A stretch of DNA of 64,000 nucleotides from an uncultured SAR116 cluster alpha proteobacterium (GTDB lineage Bacteria > Pseudomonadota > Alphaproteobacteria > Puniceispirillales > Marisalimonadaceae), in contig CACBXG010000003.1 in assembly GCA_902543145.1 (NCBI GenBank), forward strand, positions 27,088 to 91,087, given 5' to 3'. This document shows positions 1 through 8,843 of this stretch, piece by piece. The position numbers and the translations under genes were made by a program. Position 1 is the first letter of the stretch; the number at the start of each line of letters is the position of its first letter. A model generated the notes under the pieces. It saw only the letters and a list, made by a program, of their open reading frames with translations. It searched no databases and was not told where the DNA came from.

Positions 1-1
1 T

Positions 2-463
2 GCTAACCCTATTTATTATAAAGGAAAACTATTTTTAGTTTCCCAATCGGGTTTTACTGCAGCTTTTGACTTTAATACTTCTAAAAAACTATGGGATATA
101 CCCATTGGTGGATTTGAAACACCTACAATTTCTGGAAAAACTATATTTATAATGGGAAATTTAGGACTTCTAGCCGCTGTTGATACAGATTCTGGAAAAC
201 TAAGATGGCAAAAGCAATATCAATCTTATATCAACGAAAAATCCTTTTTTTCAGAAAAAGAAATTAGTGTTTATAAGGGACCATCTTTAGTGGATTCAAA
301 ACTTTTAATAACAAATCAAAAAGGCATAATTAGTATTGTTAATGCTAATAATGGATCTGAAATTGATACTTTGAATCTTGATGAGTTGTCTGTTCCTCCT
401 ATTCCAGTTGATGGAAGTCTTTTATTTCTTACTGCAAAGGGAAGTTTATTAGCTTTTAAGTAA
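2..463 (+). CDS. bamB: Outer membrane assembly lipoprotein BamB, C-terminal part (cut by window edge)
   Basis: The reading frame is open from base 2 to the stop at 461-463 with no start, so this is the last 153 residues of a longer protein. The sequence shows repeating beta-propeller blades of the PQQ-like type (GKLFLVSQSGFTAAFD, GKLRWQKQY, DSKLLITNQKGIISIVNA, DGSLLFLTAKGSLLAF). BamB is a periplasmic lipoprotein scaffold of the BAM complex that inserts outer-membrane beta-barrels. The identification rests on the propeller repeats together with der starting 25 bases downstream, because bamB-der is a widespread gene order. A different PQQ-repeat protein cannot be excluded from the fragment alone. 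Confidence 0.8.
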   Translation, partial: ANPIYYKGKLFLVSQSGFTAAFDFNTSKKLWDIPIGGFETPTISGKTIFIMGNLGLLAAVDTDSGKLRWQKQYQSYINEKSFFSEKEISVYKGPSLVDSKLLITNQKGIISIVNANNGSEIDTLNLDELSVPPIPVDGSLLFLTAKGSLLAFK

Positions 464-488
464 AGTCTAAAAACTTTAAGGTTATAAA

Positions 489-1838
489 ATGTTAAAGGTT
501 GTATTAGTAGGAAGACCTAACGTTGGAAAATCTACTTTGTTTAATCGATTAGTTCGATCACAAAAAGCAATAGTAAACGATCAACCTGGAGTTACTAGAG
601 ATAGGAAGTATGGACAGGGGAGATTAGCTGATTTAGAGTTTACATTGATTGACACCGCTGGAATAGATGATTCCTTAAAAGGAAGTACAGAGATTAAGAT
701 CAAAGAGCAGAGTCAATTTGCAATTGATGATGCTAATGTCATTTTTTTTGTTATTGATGGAAGAGATGGTGTTTTACCAATTGAAAAAACTTTTGCAAAG
801 AATTTGAAAAAGCGAAACAAACCGATAATTCTGCTAATAAACAAGAGTGAAGGTTCAAAAGGATTAATTGGTTTAAGTGAATCCGCTTTTTTAGGTTTTG
901 ACAATGTTATTCCAATTTCTGCAGAACATGGAGAGGGTTTACCTGATTTGTATGATGTTTTGAAAAATAACATAGATAATCACACTATAAATAAAAAACA
1001 AAATGAAACTTGTACAAATCTAGAAAACTCTCCAACAAGAGTAAGTATTATAGGAAGACCAAATACAGGAAAATCAACATTATTAAATAATATAATTGGT
1101 GAAAATCGTCTAGTTACAGGATCTGAAGCAGGAATTACAAGAGATTCTATAGAAATTGAATGGAATTATAAAAAACAAACTTTTTGTTTAATTGACACGG
1201 CTGGTCTGAGAAGAAAATCAAAAATAACCAAAATTTTAGAAAAACATATGGTTAGTGATACACTTAAGTCTATTAAATTTAGCGATATTTGTGTTTTACT
1301 AATAGATGCTTCTCAAAATATAGACAAACAAGATTTAACTATTGCCCGTATGATAATTGGAGAAGGTAGAGGTATTGTTATTGGAGCAAACAAATGGGAC
1401 AAAGTGTCAGACCAAAACACAATTAAAAATGAAATCATAGACCAGTTAGCGACTTCTCTGTCACAAATAAAAAATATACCGATAGTATTTTTATCGGGTC
1501 TTCATAATAAAGGTATTGAAAAGTTATTTGATAAAATTATATACGTTGAGAAAAAGTTAAGTAATAGAATTACAACTGGAAAATTAAATAGATGGTTGTC
1601 AACTATTATAGAAAATAATCCACCACCATTATATAAAGGAAGACAAAATAATATTAGATACATAACTCAAGTTAATGTTAAACCCCCAACATTTGCTTTA
1701 TTTATGTCTAGTCCTGATGATCTTCCAAATAGTTATAAACGTTTTTTATTACGATCTATTGTAAATACCTTTGAATTACAAGGAGTTCCTATAAGAATAA
1801 TGTTTAGAAAAGGAAATAACCCCTATATAAAAAAGTAA
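489..1838 (+). CDS. der: Ribosome assembly GTPase Der (EngA)
   Basis: 449 residues, a normal length for Der, a tandem GTPase needed for 50S subunit maturation. Two G domains are visible. The first P-loop GRPNVGKST is at residues 8-16 with DTAG near 56; the second P-loop GRPNTGKST is near 189-197 with DTAG and NKWD further on. A KH-like domain forms the C-terminus (about 355-449). The ATG lies 25 bases after the bamB stop and the two genes probably form one transcript. The antisense open frame inside this gene is a shadow. Confidence 0.97.
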   Translation: MLKVVLVGRPNVGKSTLFNRLVRSQKAIVNDQPGVTRDRKYGQGRLADLEFTLIDTAGIDDSLKGSTEIKIKEQSQFAIDDANVIFFVIDGRDGVLPIEKTFAKNLKKRNKPIILLINKSEGSKGLIGLSESAFLGFDNVIPISAEHGEGLPDLYDVLKNNIDNHTINKKQNETCTNLENSPTRVSIIGRPNTGKSTLLNNIIGENRLVTGSEAGITRDSIEIEWNYKKQTFCLIDTAGLRRKSKITKILEKHMVSDTLKSIKFSDICVLLIDASQNIDKQDLTIARMIIGEGRGIVIGANKWDKVSDQNTIKNEIIDQLATSLSQIKNIPIVFLSGLHNKGIEKLFDKIIYVEKKLSNRITTGKLNRWLSTIIENNPPPLYKGRQNNIRYITQVNVKPPTFALFMSSPDDLPNSYKRFLLRSIVNTFELQGVPIRIMFRKGNNPYIKK

Positions 1839-1842
1839 AAAT

Positions 1843-2652
1843 TTAAGTTGAATTTGAAGAAATATTCAGTTCTTCAACCTTTTGTTCATCATTATTTCTA
1901 ATATTTTCATTCTCAACTCTAACAGTGGTTTGACCTTGGCTTTCTGAAGCTTCGTCCTTTAATCTTAGCTCTTGTTCTTTTGCAATTTTATCTTTTTCTA
2001 ATTTTATTCTTTTATTTATGATTTTAACAATATCATTATCATCTCTTTCAACAGTTTTAAAAAAAGACCCAAGAATTGCTTTTCTTTTTATAACACCGAC
2101 TATTTTTATTTCTTTGGTAATTCTTTCTAAAGCATTATCAATTTTTTTTACTGCAAAACCTGAGATTCGTTGGTCTATATATTCTTTTTCCATAGCAGCT
2201 CTAATTCTCAAACCAGTATTTGTTTTAATTTTCATTAGTCTTGTGCAAGCAGAATTAGTCCTTCTAATAACTTCATCTCCTAATTCTTCTAATTGCATTC
2301 TTGAGGGTTTTGGTACTCTTATGTGGATAAATTGCGATCCTTGCTCATTTTTAGCAGGAAAACCATTGTTCTTTATAAATTCAAATACTTCTTCAATTTG
2401 TTCTTTATTATAAATCATTAGCTCAATTTTCATAGGATCATCAGGTGATTCTACATTACCTAATTCTGAAAGTCTTCTTGGTCGTCCTTTGATTGTTAAC
2501 TTAAGACCTCTAAAAACTGCTATGTTAGCGTCTTCTGGCTTTATATCTAACAAAGATACAATGAATTCTTCAAGCGCGTTCTCCATATTTGCTATTGCTT
2601 CTGGAGAATAACCTTCATCAAGACTAGGTGTAATATAATTTACTTCATTCAT
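1843..2652 (-). CDS. Divergent ribosome-recycling-factor-like protein linked to motor genes
   Basis: 269 residues. By eye, residues 22-170 align almost without gaps to the whole RRF fold of E. coli Frr as I remember it: LKLTIKGRPRRLSELGNV matches IVVEYYGTPTPLRQLASV, and IHIRVPKPSRMQLEEL matches SDIRVPLPPLTEERRKDL. The conserved RTGRA motif is replaced by KPEDA, and the arginine-rich helix that contains the essential Arg132 reads MKIKTNTG instead. A charged tail of about 100 residues follows. It is therefore probably an RRF-fold paralogue that has lost recycling activity. It lies 34 bases downstream of the PomB-like gene on the same strand and is likely cotranscribed with the stator genes. Its function is unknown; a motor or cell-envelope role is a guess from position only. 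Confidence 0.7.
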   Translation of the reverse strand: MNEVNYITPSLDEGYSPEAIANMENALEEFIVSLLDIKPEDANIAVFRGLKLTIKGRPRRLSELGNVESPDDPMKIELMIYNKEQIEEVFEFIKNNGFPAKNEQGSQFIHIRVPKPSRMQLEELGDEVIRRTNSACTRLMKIKTNTGLRIRAAMEKEYIDQRISGFAVKKIDNALERITKEIKIVGVIKRKAILGSFFKTVERDDNDIVKIINKRIKLEKDKIAKEQELRLKDEASESQGQTTVRVENENIRNNDEQKVEELNISSNST

Positions 2653-2686
2653 ACTTAATCCTTCAAGAATTGTGTTAAAGTTAAAG

Positions 2687-3868
2687 CTAGTACTTTATTT
2701 CAATTTCAATTCTTCTATTTTTCTCTCTTCCTTGTTTTGTATCGTTTTGCTCGATTGGTCTAGTTTCTCCAAAACTAATAGCTCTAAGTTTATCAGAAGG
2801 AATTGTATTAGCTTTAGCCAATTCCTGAACAACACTTGAGGCTCTTGCCGCTGCAAGATCCCAGTTATCTCGGTATTGACCTCCGAAAATTAATGGTACA
2901 TCGTCAGTATGTCCAGATACATTTATTTGTCCTGCTCCTTTTCCGCTTACTTTAGCAATTTTTTGCATTATTTTTCTTGCTTTTTTAGTAAGTTTTGCGG
3001 AACCAGAACTAAATGCGCCTGCAGACCCAACTGTTACCACAACTCTATCTTTTTCTCTTTGGACTTCAGCTAAACCTTGACCTATTTCTTGTTTAAGTGC
3101 AACTCTAAGCTGATCCTCACTAAATTCTGCCTTTTTGGTTTTTTCTTGAATGTCTTTTTCACTATCAGAGCTTTGTTTTTCAAGGTTATTTACTTGATCT
3201 TTCAAAACTTTATTCTCTATTGTTGCTGATGCCATTTTTTGAATGTCTTGATTTATCCCGCCAATAAGTACATCAGTTTCAGTGGCGCCTGTATTTTTAC
3301 GTGCTTTCTCTACAGCATCAACAGTGTCTTTTATTAATTTTGAAATTTCTTTTGAAGTTTTGTCTTTTGTGTTTACGCTAACAAGAACTTTATCATTTAC
3401 CGTTTCAACTTTCACCTCTTTAGAAGATACATTGTTTTTAATCTCTTCACTTAAATCTTTTGCATCTAAAGTTTCTTTGGAATTGCTTTTAGCGCTATCA
3501 CCTTCATCAATTTCAGATTTAAGGTCTAAATTTTTTTGTTCTGCATCTGTGGTTTGTTGAGTAAGATTTTTAGTTACTGATGGTGCTGGAGAAGGGCTGA
3601 AATTTAGAGATAGCACAGTTGTACCTTTAGGTTGTTCTACTACTGGAACTATTCTTTGGATTCCAAAGGCATTCTTCAAACTACCGCTAATCTGTTTAAA
3701 TTTAGGGACATTAAATTCAGCAAAAGATAAGATTAATACAAAGAATGCCATCAATAAGGTAGCCATGTCTGCAAATGTAGCCATCCAGGCAGGAGCACCT
3801 TTGACGCATTTGGGACATTCTTCCTCTTCTTCTTCTTCTTCTCTACCTTCTACCTGCGCTTCAGCCAT
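2687..3868 (-). CDS. pomB: PomB/MotB-type flagellar stator protein
   Basis: 393 residues. The N-terminus is very acidic with a run of glutamates, then one membrane helix (about 28-50) carrying the ion-binding aspartate D34 in TFADMATLL. The segment FNVPKFKQISGSLKNAFGIQ and the following PKGT closely resemble Vibrio PomB, the sodium-driven type. A long low-complexity, partly coiled middle (about 95-260) is followed by a C-terminal OmpA-like peptidoglycan-binding domain with NVSGHTDDVP and NRRIEI. Together with the PomA-like protein encoded 26 bases upstream it would form a stator anchored to peptidoglycan. No other flagellar gene lies in this window, so a flagellum is inferred, not shown. Sodium coupling is an inference from similarity. 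Confidence 0.9.
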   Translation of the reverse strand: MAEAQVEGREEEEEEEECPKCVKGAPAWMATFADMATLLMAFFVLILSFAEFNVPKFKQISGSLKNAFGIQRIVPVVEQPKGTTVLSLNFSPSPAPSVTKNLTQQTTDAEQKNLDLKSEIDEGDSAKSNSKETLDAKDLSEEIKNNVSSKEVKVETVNDKVLVSVNTKDKTSKEISKLIKDTVDAVEKARKNTGATETDVLIGGINQDIQKMASATIENKVLKDQVNNLEKQSSDSEKDIQEKTKKAEFSEDQLRVALKQEIGQGLAEVQREKDRVVVTVGSAGAFSSGSAKLTKKARKIMQKIAKVSGKGAGQINVSGHTDDVPLIFGGQYRDNWDLAAARASSVVQELAKANTIPSDKLRAISFGETRPIEQNDTKQGREKNRRIEIEIKY

Positions 3869-3894
3869 AATAATCTCCTAATTATAAAAACTAA

Positions 3895-4659
3895 CTAAGC
3901 AGCTTCTTCTAATTGAGCTTGAATCTTTGGAGGCATAAGAGCTACCAATTGATCAGTTATATTTCTTGGACTTTCCCCTCTGGAAATATATTTTAGTCCC
4001 ATAACTACCATTTGTCTGTAAAGTAATTCGTGAGCTGAATAACCTTCAAGCTTAGTAACAATTGGCATAAAAATACAGTTGGCAATCATGGCACCATATA
4101 AAGTTGTTAACAAAGCAACCGCCATTGCTGGACCAATTGCTTTTGGATCAGCCATATTTCCTAACATAGCAACTAATCCAATTAATGTGCCAATCATTCC
4201 CATTGCAGGTGCTAAATCCACCCAAGCCTGGAATACACCTGTCATGTCCTCATGTCTGGTTTTCATTGCCTTGACTTCCTTATTCAATTGGTCTGTCAAT
4301 TTTGTTTCATCAGCACCATCCACAAGCATTTGAAGTCCTTTTTCAAAAAATTTATCAGGTACTTCCTGACCTTCTAATGCCATCATTCCATCTTTTCTAG
4401 CAATTCCTGCAAGTTCTGTTATACGTGTTACAAGTTCATCATGTTTTTTAGCGCCCGGCATAAAAACTTTAACAAGTGCTCCAAATGAGGCTAGAAACAT
4501 GGGTAAAGTTGATCTATACATTACGGCAAAGAATGTTCCTCCAATAACAATTAGCATAGAGGGCGTGTCTATGAATGGTCCTAGTCCGCCAGAGGATATC
4601 ATTGCTCCAGCTATCATTCCAAGGGTGCCTATAAGTCCAATTAAAGATGCTATATCCAT
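3895..4659 (-). CDS. pomA: PomA/MotA-type flagellar stator protein
   Basis: 254 residues, the length of PomA. Four membrane segments can be placed: about 5-25, 30-50, 145-168 and 180-200. The MDIASLIGLIGTLGMI start, the IDTPSMLIVIGGTFFAV stretch and the MGMIGTLIGLVAML helix are typical of the MotA/PomA family and less like ExbB/TolQ. The cytoplasmic loop between helices 2 and 3 carries the charged residues used for torque generation in the family. First gene of the minus-strand set pomA-pomB-RRF-like; its promoter must lie in 4660-4764, the gap shared with the divergent DUF1566 gene. Confidence 0.92.
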   Translation of the reverse strand: MDIASLIGLIGTLGMIAGAMISSGGLGPFIDTPSMLIVIGGTFFAVMYRSTLPMFLASFGALVKVFMPGAKKHDELVTRITELAGIARKDGMMALEGQEVPDKFFEKGLQMLVDGADETKLTDQLNKEVKAMKTRHEDMTGVFQAWVDLAPAMGMIGTLIGLVAMLGNMADPKAIGPAMAVALLTTLYGAMIANCIFMPIVTKLEGYSAHELLYRQMVVMGLKYISRGESPRNITDQLVALMPPKIQAQLEEAA

Positions 4660-4764
4660 TTTATTACCTTTTTTTATTAAATAATAATGATATTAGGCAT
4701 AAATTCTGCAAGAATGAGACCAAAGTGTAAAGTAATCTTAAAAAAATACTTTTTGGAGTTTTTT

Positions 4765-5259
4765 ATGTTATATCTAAAGTTATCATTCTCTAAGATTTAT
4801 ACTATTATTATAATATTATCATTCTTGCTTAATTTCAATAATGTTTGGGCTAATAATTTTATCTCTAGAGGTTATTACGTAATTGATTTAAGTCAAAAGG
4901 TTGAATGGATGACTTGCACGGTAGGAATGGTATGGGACAAAGATAAGTGCGTTGGAAATCCAATAAAAGTGAAATTAGATCAAATAGAATCTGTAATAAG
5001 CCAAGCAAATGAACAACTTGAGGGTAGTTGGCGTTTACCAAATAGAAAAGAATTAGAACGTATAGTTTGTAGAGACTGTCAAAAAGTCAAAATAAATTCA
5101 AAAATATTTCCTAACACTCCCCCTGAATCATTTTGGACTAGCGAAAAAAATCCATGGCAATCTCAATTCATGTGGACAGTGAACTTTTTTACAGGTCATA
5201 CTTTTGGAAGATTCCCAGGTTTTATTCCAAATTATGTTAGATTAGTCAGAGATAGGTGA
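4765..5259 (+). CDS. Exported DUF1566 (Lcl C-terminal-like) protein
   Basis: 164 residues from the ATG at 4765, chosen because GGAG sits seven bases upstream and because it starts a clean signal peptide (about residues 1-29, ending in VWA). An in-frame ATG at 4687 would bury the signal peptide behind 26 extra residues. The mature part has the DUF1566 signature: WRLPNRKELERIV, then SFWTSEKNP, MWTVNFFTG and YVRLVRDR. Four cysteines (TCTVG, DKCVG, VCRDC) may form disulfides. The family is common in exported proteins of unknown function. Possibly accessory to the divergent motor genes, but only position suggests that. Confidence 0.75.
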   Translation: MLYLKLSFSKIYTIIIILSFLLNFNNVWANNFISRGYYVIDLSQKVEWMTCTVGMVWDKDKCVGNPIKVKLDQIESVISQANEQLEGSWRLPNRKELERIVCRDCQKVKINSKIFPNTPPESFWTSEKNPWQSQFMWTVNFFTGHTFGRFPGFIPNYVRLVRDR

Positions 5260-5262
5260 TAT

Positions 5263-5517
5263 CTAATGTTTTTTTTTCTCAAAAACATACTTTGATAACT
5301 TTACAAAAAACATTACTACACCTAATAAAATTATTAATGTCGCAGCATTTGAAGGTGTAACAAAATCTAAATAATGTAATTTATCACTTTGTATAAGAGC
5401 CAAAAGTACAATAAAAATAACTGCTAATAAAAATAATCTAATAATATAACAGTTGCTGCATTTGTAAGGTTCCTTAATTTCTTTAGAAGGCATTGAATTT
5501 GCATTTTTGTTTGTCAT
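5263..5517 (-). CDS. Small two-helix membrane protein, unrecognised
   Basis: 84 residues from the ATG at 5517; an in-frame TTG at 5529 is less likely. A hydrophilic N-terminus with CSNC is followed by two hydrophobic helices (about 27-45 and 57-75) and a basic tail ending in EKKKH. No family recognised. It ends three bases from the stop of the convergent DUF1566 gene, leaving no room for a shared terminator. Confidence 0.5.
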   Translation of the reverse strand: MTNKNANSMPSKEIKEPYKCSNCYIIRLFLLAVIFIVLLALIQSDKLHYLDFVTPSNAATLIILLGVVMFFVKLSKYVFEKKKH

Positions 5518-5763
5518 AAAATATATCAACTTATTAAAGCCAAATAATTGACTTTTTATTTTAAATAAAAAAAAAATTTTTTAAACATAAAAAAATTAAA
5601 CAATTTAAATCACTGTTATTATTGCTAGTTTTCGTATTAGCATAGTAATAAAAAAAGTCATTTTTTCGTCATTTTTTTTTGTCAAATTAAGATTTTGATT
5701 TTATTAATTTTAATTGTTTTTATCTGTTTCACTATTTTGAATTTATCAATTGTGGAGATTTAA
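5518..5763. other. AT-rich intergenic region upstream of rpoN
   Basis: A long T/A-rich gap with runs of A and T and a short direct repeat of GTCATTTTTT within 5658-5682. It must hold the promoters of rpoN (plus) and of the small membrane protein (minus), but I see no clear -35/-10 pair. The bases just before rpoN (TGGAGATTTAAATG) give a good ribosome binding site. I see no tRNA or hidden gene here. Confidence 0.5.
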
Positions 5764-7248
5764 ATGAAATTAGGACAACAGTTAAATATTAAACAAAATC
5801 AGTCTTTAATAATGACACCACAGTTGCAACAAGCAATAAAATTGTTGCAACTAACAAATATTGAATTATCAGATTTTATTGATAAAGCACAGTTAGAAAA
5901 TCCATTTTTAAAAGAAAATAGTCCAACAATAACCAAAAAAAATATGGAAGAAAAAAATTCAAATACATACGAAAATATGAATAGTTCAATAGATCCACTA
6001 ATGAATAATAGTAAAGTTGATTTAGAAAACACTTTCGATACGCATGTATCTTCGAATTCAATAATGGAAAATAAAAAGCTTTTTGATAAAGAAGTGATTA
6101 GATCAGGATCAATTACATCTGCTGGAGAGGTAATAGAAAAAACACTCAAGCATAAAAGTTCTTTAAGAGAACATTTAATAAATCAAATAAATTTAACCTT
6201 TAAGAATGATCATAGTAAAAGTATTGCAATTGCTATGACAGATTATCTTCATCCAAGTGGTTGGTTTATTTCATCTATAAGTGAAGTTGCAAAAGAATTG
6301 AATGTTGAAATTTCTATGATCGAAAAAACACTTTCAAAATTAAAAACTCTAGAGCCTATTGGAATTTTTTCACAAAATTTAGCAGAATGTTTGAAGATAC
6401 AATTAGTTGAAAACAAACAATTTAATCAGCATTTTGAAATTCTTCTTGAAAACCTTAATATGTTACCCTCAGGAAAATTTAGACAAATTAGTAAACTTTG
6501 CAAAGTCTCTGAAGATAAATTATTTAAAATGATCAGAATTTTAAGATCACTCAATCCCAAACCTGCTGAAGATTTTATTCAAGAAAATACAAATGTTGAT
6601 CAACCAGATATAATTGTAACAAGATCTGCCAAAGGATGGCGTATTGACTTAAATGGTTCAACTTTACCAAGTGTTAATGTAGATGAATCTTATATTGAGG
6701 AAATAAATAGTTATAAACTTGATGAAAAAAGTAATACTTTTGCATTAGAAAAGATTGGAGAAGCTCGCTGGTTAAAAAAAGCAGTTGATCAAAGAAATAA
6801 AACAATTTTAAAAGTTACCTCTGAAATTTTAAAAAAACAAGTAGGTTTCTTTAGACATGGTTTTAGCCATATGAAACCAATGATACTTAAAGATATTTCT
6901 GATGAAATTGGAATGCATGAAAGTACAGTTTCAAGAGTCACTAATAGTAAATTAATATTAACAGAGTGGGGTGTAATGCCACTGAAAAATTTCTTCTCTG
7001 CATCAATTTTAGGTTCAGAAAACTCAGAATTACATGCTGCTTCTGCTGTAAGAGAGACTATTAAAAATTTAATTTCGGCAGAAATTGTAGGTAAACCATT
7101 AAGTGATGATAAATTAGCTGGAATTTTGAATAAAGAAGGTATGGATGTTGCTAGAAGGACAGTAGCGAAATATAGAGATATGTTAAACATACCATCTAGT
7201 TCACAAAGAAGAAAACAAGCTAGATTAATGAAATTTGCATCAAACTAA
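5764..7248 (+). CDS. rpoN: RNA polymerase sigma-54 factor
   Basis: 494 residues, the usual length. Region I is the glutamine- and leucine-rich N-terminus (LNIKQNQSLIMTPQLQQAIKLLQL) that contacts activators. An acidic linker follows to about residue 110, then the core-binding domain. A helix-turn-helix is visible around MHESTVSRVTNSK, and the C-terminal RpoN box reads ARRTVAKYR, which contacts the -24 promoter element. Sigma-54 directs core polymerase to -24/-12 promoters and needs AAA+ activators. The usual neighbours lptB upstream and hpf downstream are not present here. Whether rpoN drives the nearby motor genes cannot be told from this window. Confidence 0.97.
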   Translation: MKLGQQLNIKQNQSLIMTPQLQQAIKLLQLTNIELSDFIDKAQLENPFLKENSPTITKKNMEEKNSNTYENMNSSIDPLMNNSKVDLENTFDTHVSSNSIMENKKLFDKEVIRSGSITSAGEVIEKTLKHKSSLREHLINQINLTFKNDHSKSIAIAMTDYLHPSGWFISSISEVAKELNVEISMIEKTLSKLKTLEPIGIFSQNLAECLKIQLVENKQFNQHFEILLENLNMLPSGKFRQISKLCKVSEDKLFKMIRILRSLNPKPAEDFIQENTNVDQPDIIVTRSAKGWRIDLNGSTLPSVNVDESYIEEINSYKLDEKSNTFALEKIGEARWLKKAVDQRNKTILKVTSEILKKQVGFFRHGFSHMKPMILKDISDEIGMHESTVSRVTNSKLILTEWGVMPLKNFFSASILGSENSELHAASAVRETIKNLISAEIVGKPLSDDKLAGILNKEGMDVARRTVAKYRDMLNIPSSSQRRKQARLMKFASN

Positions 7249-7270
7249 ATAATAAAATTTATAATTATTT

Positions 7271-7450
7271 TTAAATTGTTATCGGAGAATTTATAAATTT
7301 AGAGTTTAAAATATATTTTAATGGTATTTTATTTTTACGTTTTTTAATACCCTTTTGATCATAGTAATCAATTTGAATAATAAAGTCGTTTAAATTATTT
7401 AATAAAATTTTCTTATTATTTGTAAATTTATTTATTTCTTCTAAATTCAT
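7271..7450 (-). CDS. Small hypothetical protein downstream of rpoN
   Basis: 59 residues from the ATG at 7450, picked because AAAGGAG lies about eight bases upstream; the longer frame from 7483 has no such site. The protein is basic and Asn/Ile/Lys-rich (MNLEEINKFTNNKKILLNN). It has no membrane helix and no family I recognise. It converges on rpoN with a 22-base gap. The ribosome binding site is the main support that it is real. Confidence 0.4.
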   Translation of the reverse strand: MNLEEINKFTNNKKILLNNLNDFIIQIDYYDQKGIKKRKNKIPLKYILNSKFINSPITI

Positions 7451-7502
7451 AACTAATCTCCTTTTATAGAGCATTTGATGCATTTGTTATGCCAAAGATT
7501 GA

Positions 7503-8840
7503 TTAGTTTAAGTTTTTATTTGCAAAATTCTTTAAACTTGTCCTACTTAGAAGGTTCCTACCAATTTTTATATAAGTGGCAGGATTTTGAGATTTTCCAT
7601 TTACAGAAATTTCATAATGAAGATGTGCCCCTTTTACCTTTCCTGTTCGACCCATTTTACCTATTACTTGGCCTTCACTAACTAAATCACCTCGTCTTAC
7701 GTTGATTTTTGCTAGATGACCATATGTGGTCATTATTCCATAATTATGTTTTATTCTGATAACTTTACCAAAAGAACCATGATATCCAGCAAATACTACA
7801 GTTCCATCAGCAGAGACTGATACATTTTCTTGCCATGTCCCAGCTAAATCTATGCCGTGGTGCATTCTATATTTACCTGTAACTGGATGTTTTCTAGGTC
7901 CATAAGGACTAGATACATAATAATGTTCCATAGGTGGTTTTAATGGAATATTTTGAAGTGCATCTTTATAAATTGAAAGCAAATTTATTCTTTCTTTTAA
8001 ACTTCGAAAAAATTCATCACTATCGGGATCAATTACCTTAGTTTTTTTAGTAATTGACTTTAAACTTACTAAATCGTTGTCATTTAACTTAACGTTAATC
8101 AAATCAAAAACATTTTCCATTTGAGATATTTCATTATCAACAGAAGCAATAAAGCGAATTGTTTTTACTTTATCATTTATTTTTGGAGGCTTAGGAACAA
8201 AATCACCATTAAGTTCATTGGAAGTAGTGTTTTCAGAAATGAAAATATTACTCTCGTTTACAAGTTGATTTGTAAAATTAATAGGTAAATCTTGATTTCT
8301 CATAGTTTCATTAAACAAATCGATGTTTAAATTTTTTGTTGTCGTTTGGTTGTTAACTTCTTTTAAATCTTCGCCGACAATTTCTTTGTTATTAATATTT
8401 TTGTTAACCAAAGGCTCATACGAAATTGTATCATTTTCCTCAAATAAAAAATTATTTTTTAGAATGGGTAATGAAATATTTGATTGGTCGTTAGTATTAA
8501 TGTTAACGACAGTGTCAGAGTCATTTTCTATCGGATTACTAATATTTGCTGAGGCTACAGTTATAATATCATTCTTTTTAGCTACATCTATCGCTGAGTG
8601 AATGCCTTTTGCTGACCAATAAATTATACTTGTTAAACCAATGATTGTTGTCATTACAAAACTAGCATAGTGAATTGGTTTAAAAGCTATTTCAATGGGC
8701 CCTCTTTTAGTAAATATTAAAAAACGTCTTTCTGAAAAAAGTCCAACTTTTTTGTCTTTTTTAATTTCTTCTCCAAAACGTTGCCCTGTTTTTACGGGAG
8801 GAAGTTTTTTTCCGAATTTGTTTAATGTGGTATTAACCAC
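7503..8840 (-). CDS. M23-family peptidoglycan metalloendopeptidase with membrane anchor
   Basis: 445 residues starting at a GTG (8840) with GGAG in good position; the upstream gene ends three bases before, so translation is probably coupled. One membrane helix lies near residues 58-78, followed by a long Asn/Asp-rich periplasmic stretch. The C-terminal LytM/M23 domain (about 305-425) holds SSPYGPRKHPVTGKYRMHHGIDL, where the first zinc His and Asp lie, and HLHYEI, the catalytic HxH. It would cleave peptidoglycan cross-bridges. It is divergent from three bactofilin genes; M23 peptidases linked to bactofilins shape cells in several bacteria, so a morphogenetic role is plausible. Confidence 0.9.
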   Translation of the reverse strand: MVNTTLNKFGKKLPPVKTGQRFGEEIKKDKKVGLFSERRFLIFTKRGPIEIAFKPIHYASFVMTTIIGLTSIIYWSAKGIHSAIDVAKKNDIITVASANISNPIENDSDTVVNINTNDQSNISLPILKNNFLFEENDTISYEPLVNKNINNKEIVGEDLKEVNNQTTTKNLNIDLFNETMRNQDLPINFTNQLVNESNIFISENTTSNELNGDFVPKPPKINDKVKTIRFIASVDNEISQMENVFDLINVKLNDNDLVSLKSITKKTKVIDPDSDEFFRSLKERINLLSIYKDALQNIPLKPPMEHYYVSSPYGPRKHPVTGKYRMHHGIDLAGTWQENVSVSADGTVVFAGYHGSFGKVIRIKHNYGIMTTYGHLAKINVRRGDLVSEGQVIGKMGRTGKVKGAHLHYEISVNGKSQNPATYIKIGRNLLSRTSLKNFANKNLN

Positions 8841-8843
8841 TTA

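Noticed and set aside
713..973. Minus-strand frame inside der
   Set aside because: Shadow of a strongly conserved gene with no ribosome binding site.
5518..5763. A replication origin in the AT-rich gap
   Set aside because: No DnaA-box cluster or dnaA/parAB neighbours; the composition fits an intergenic region of this genome.
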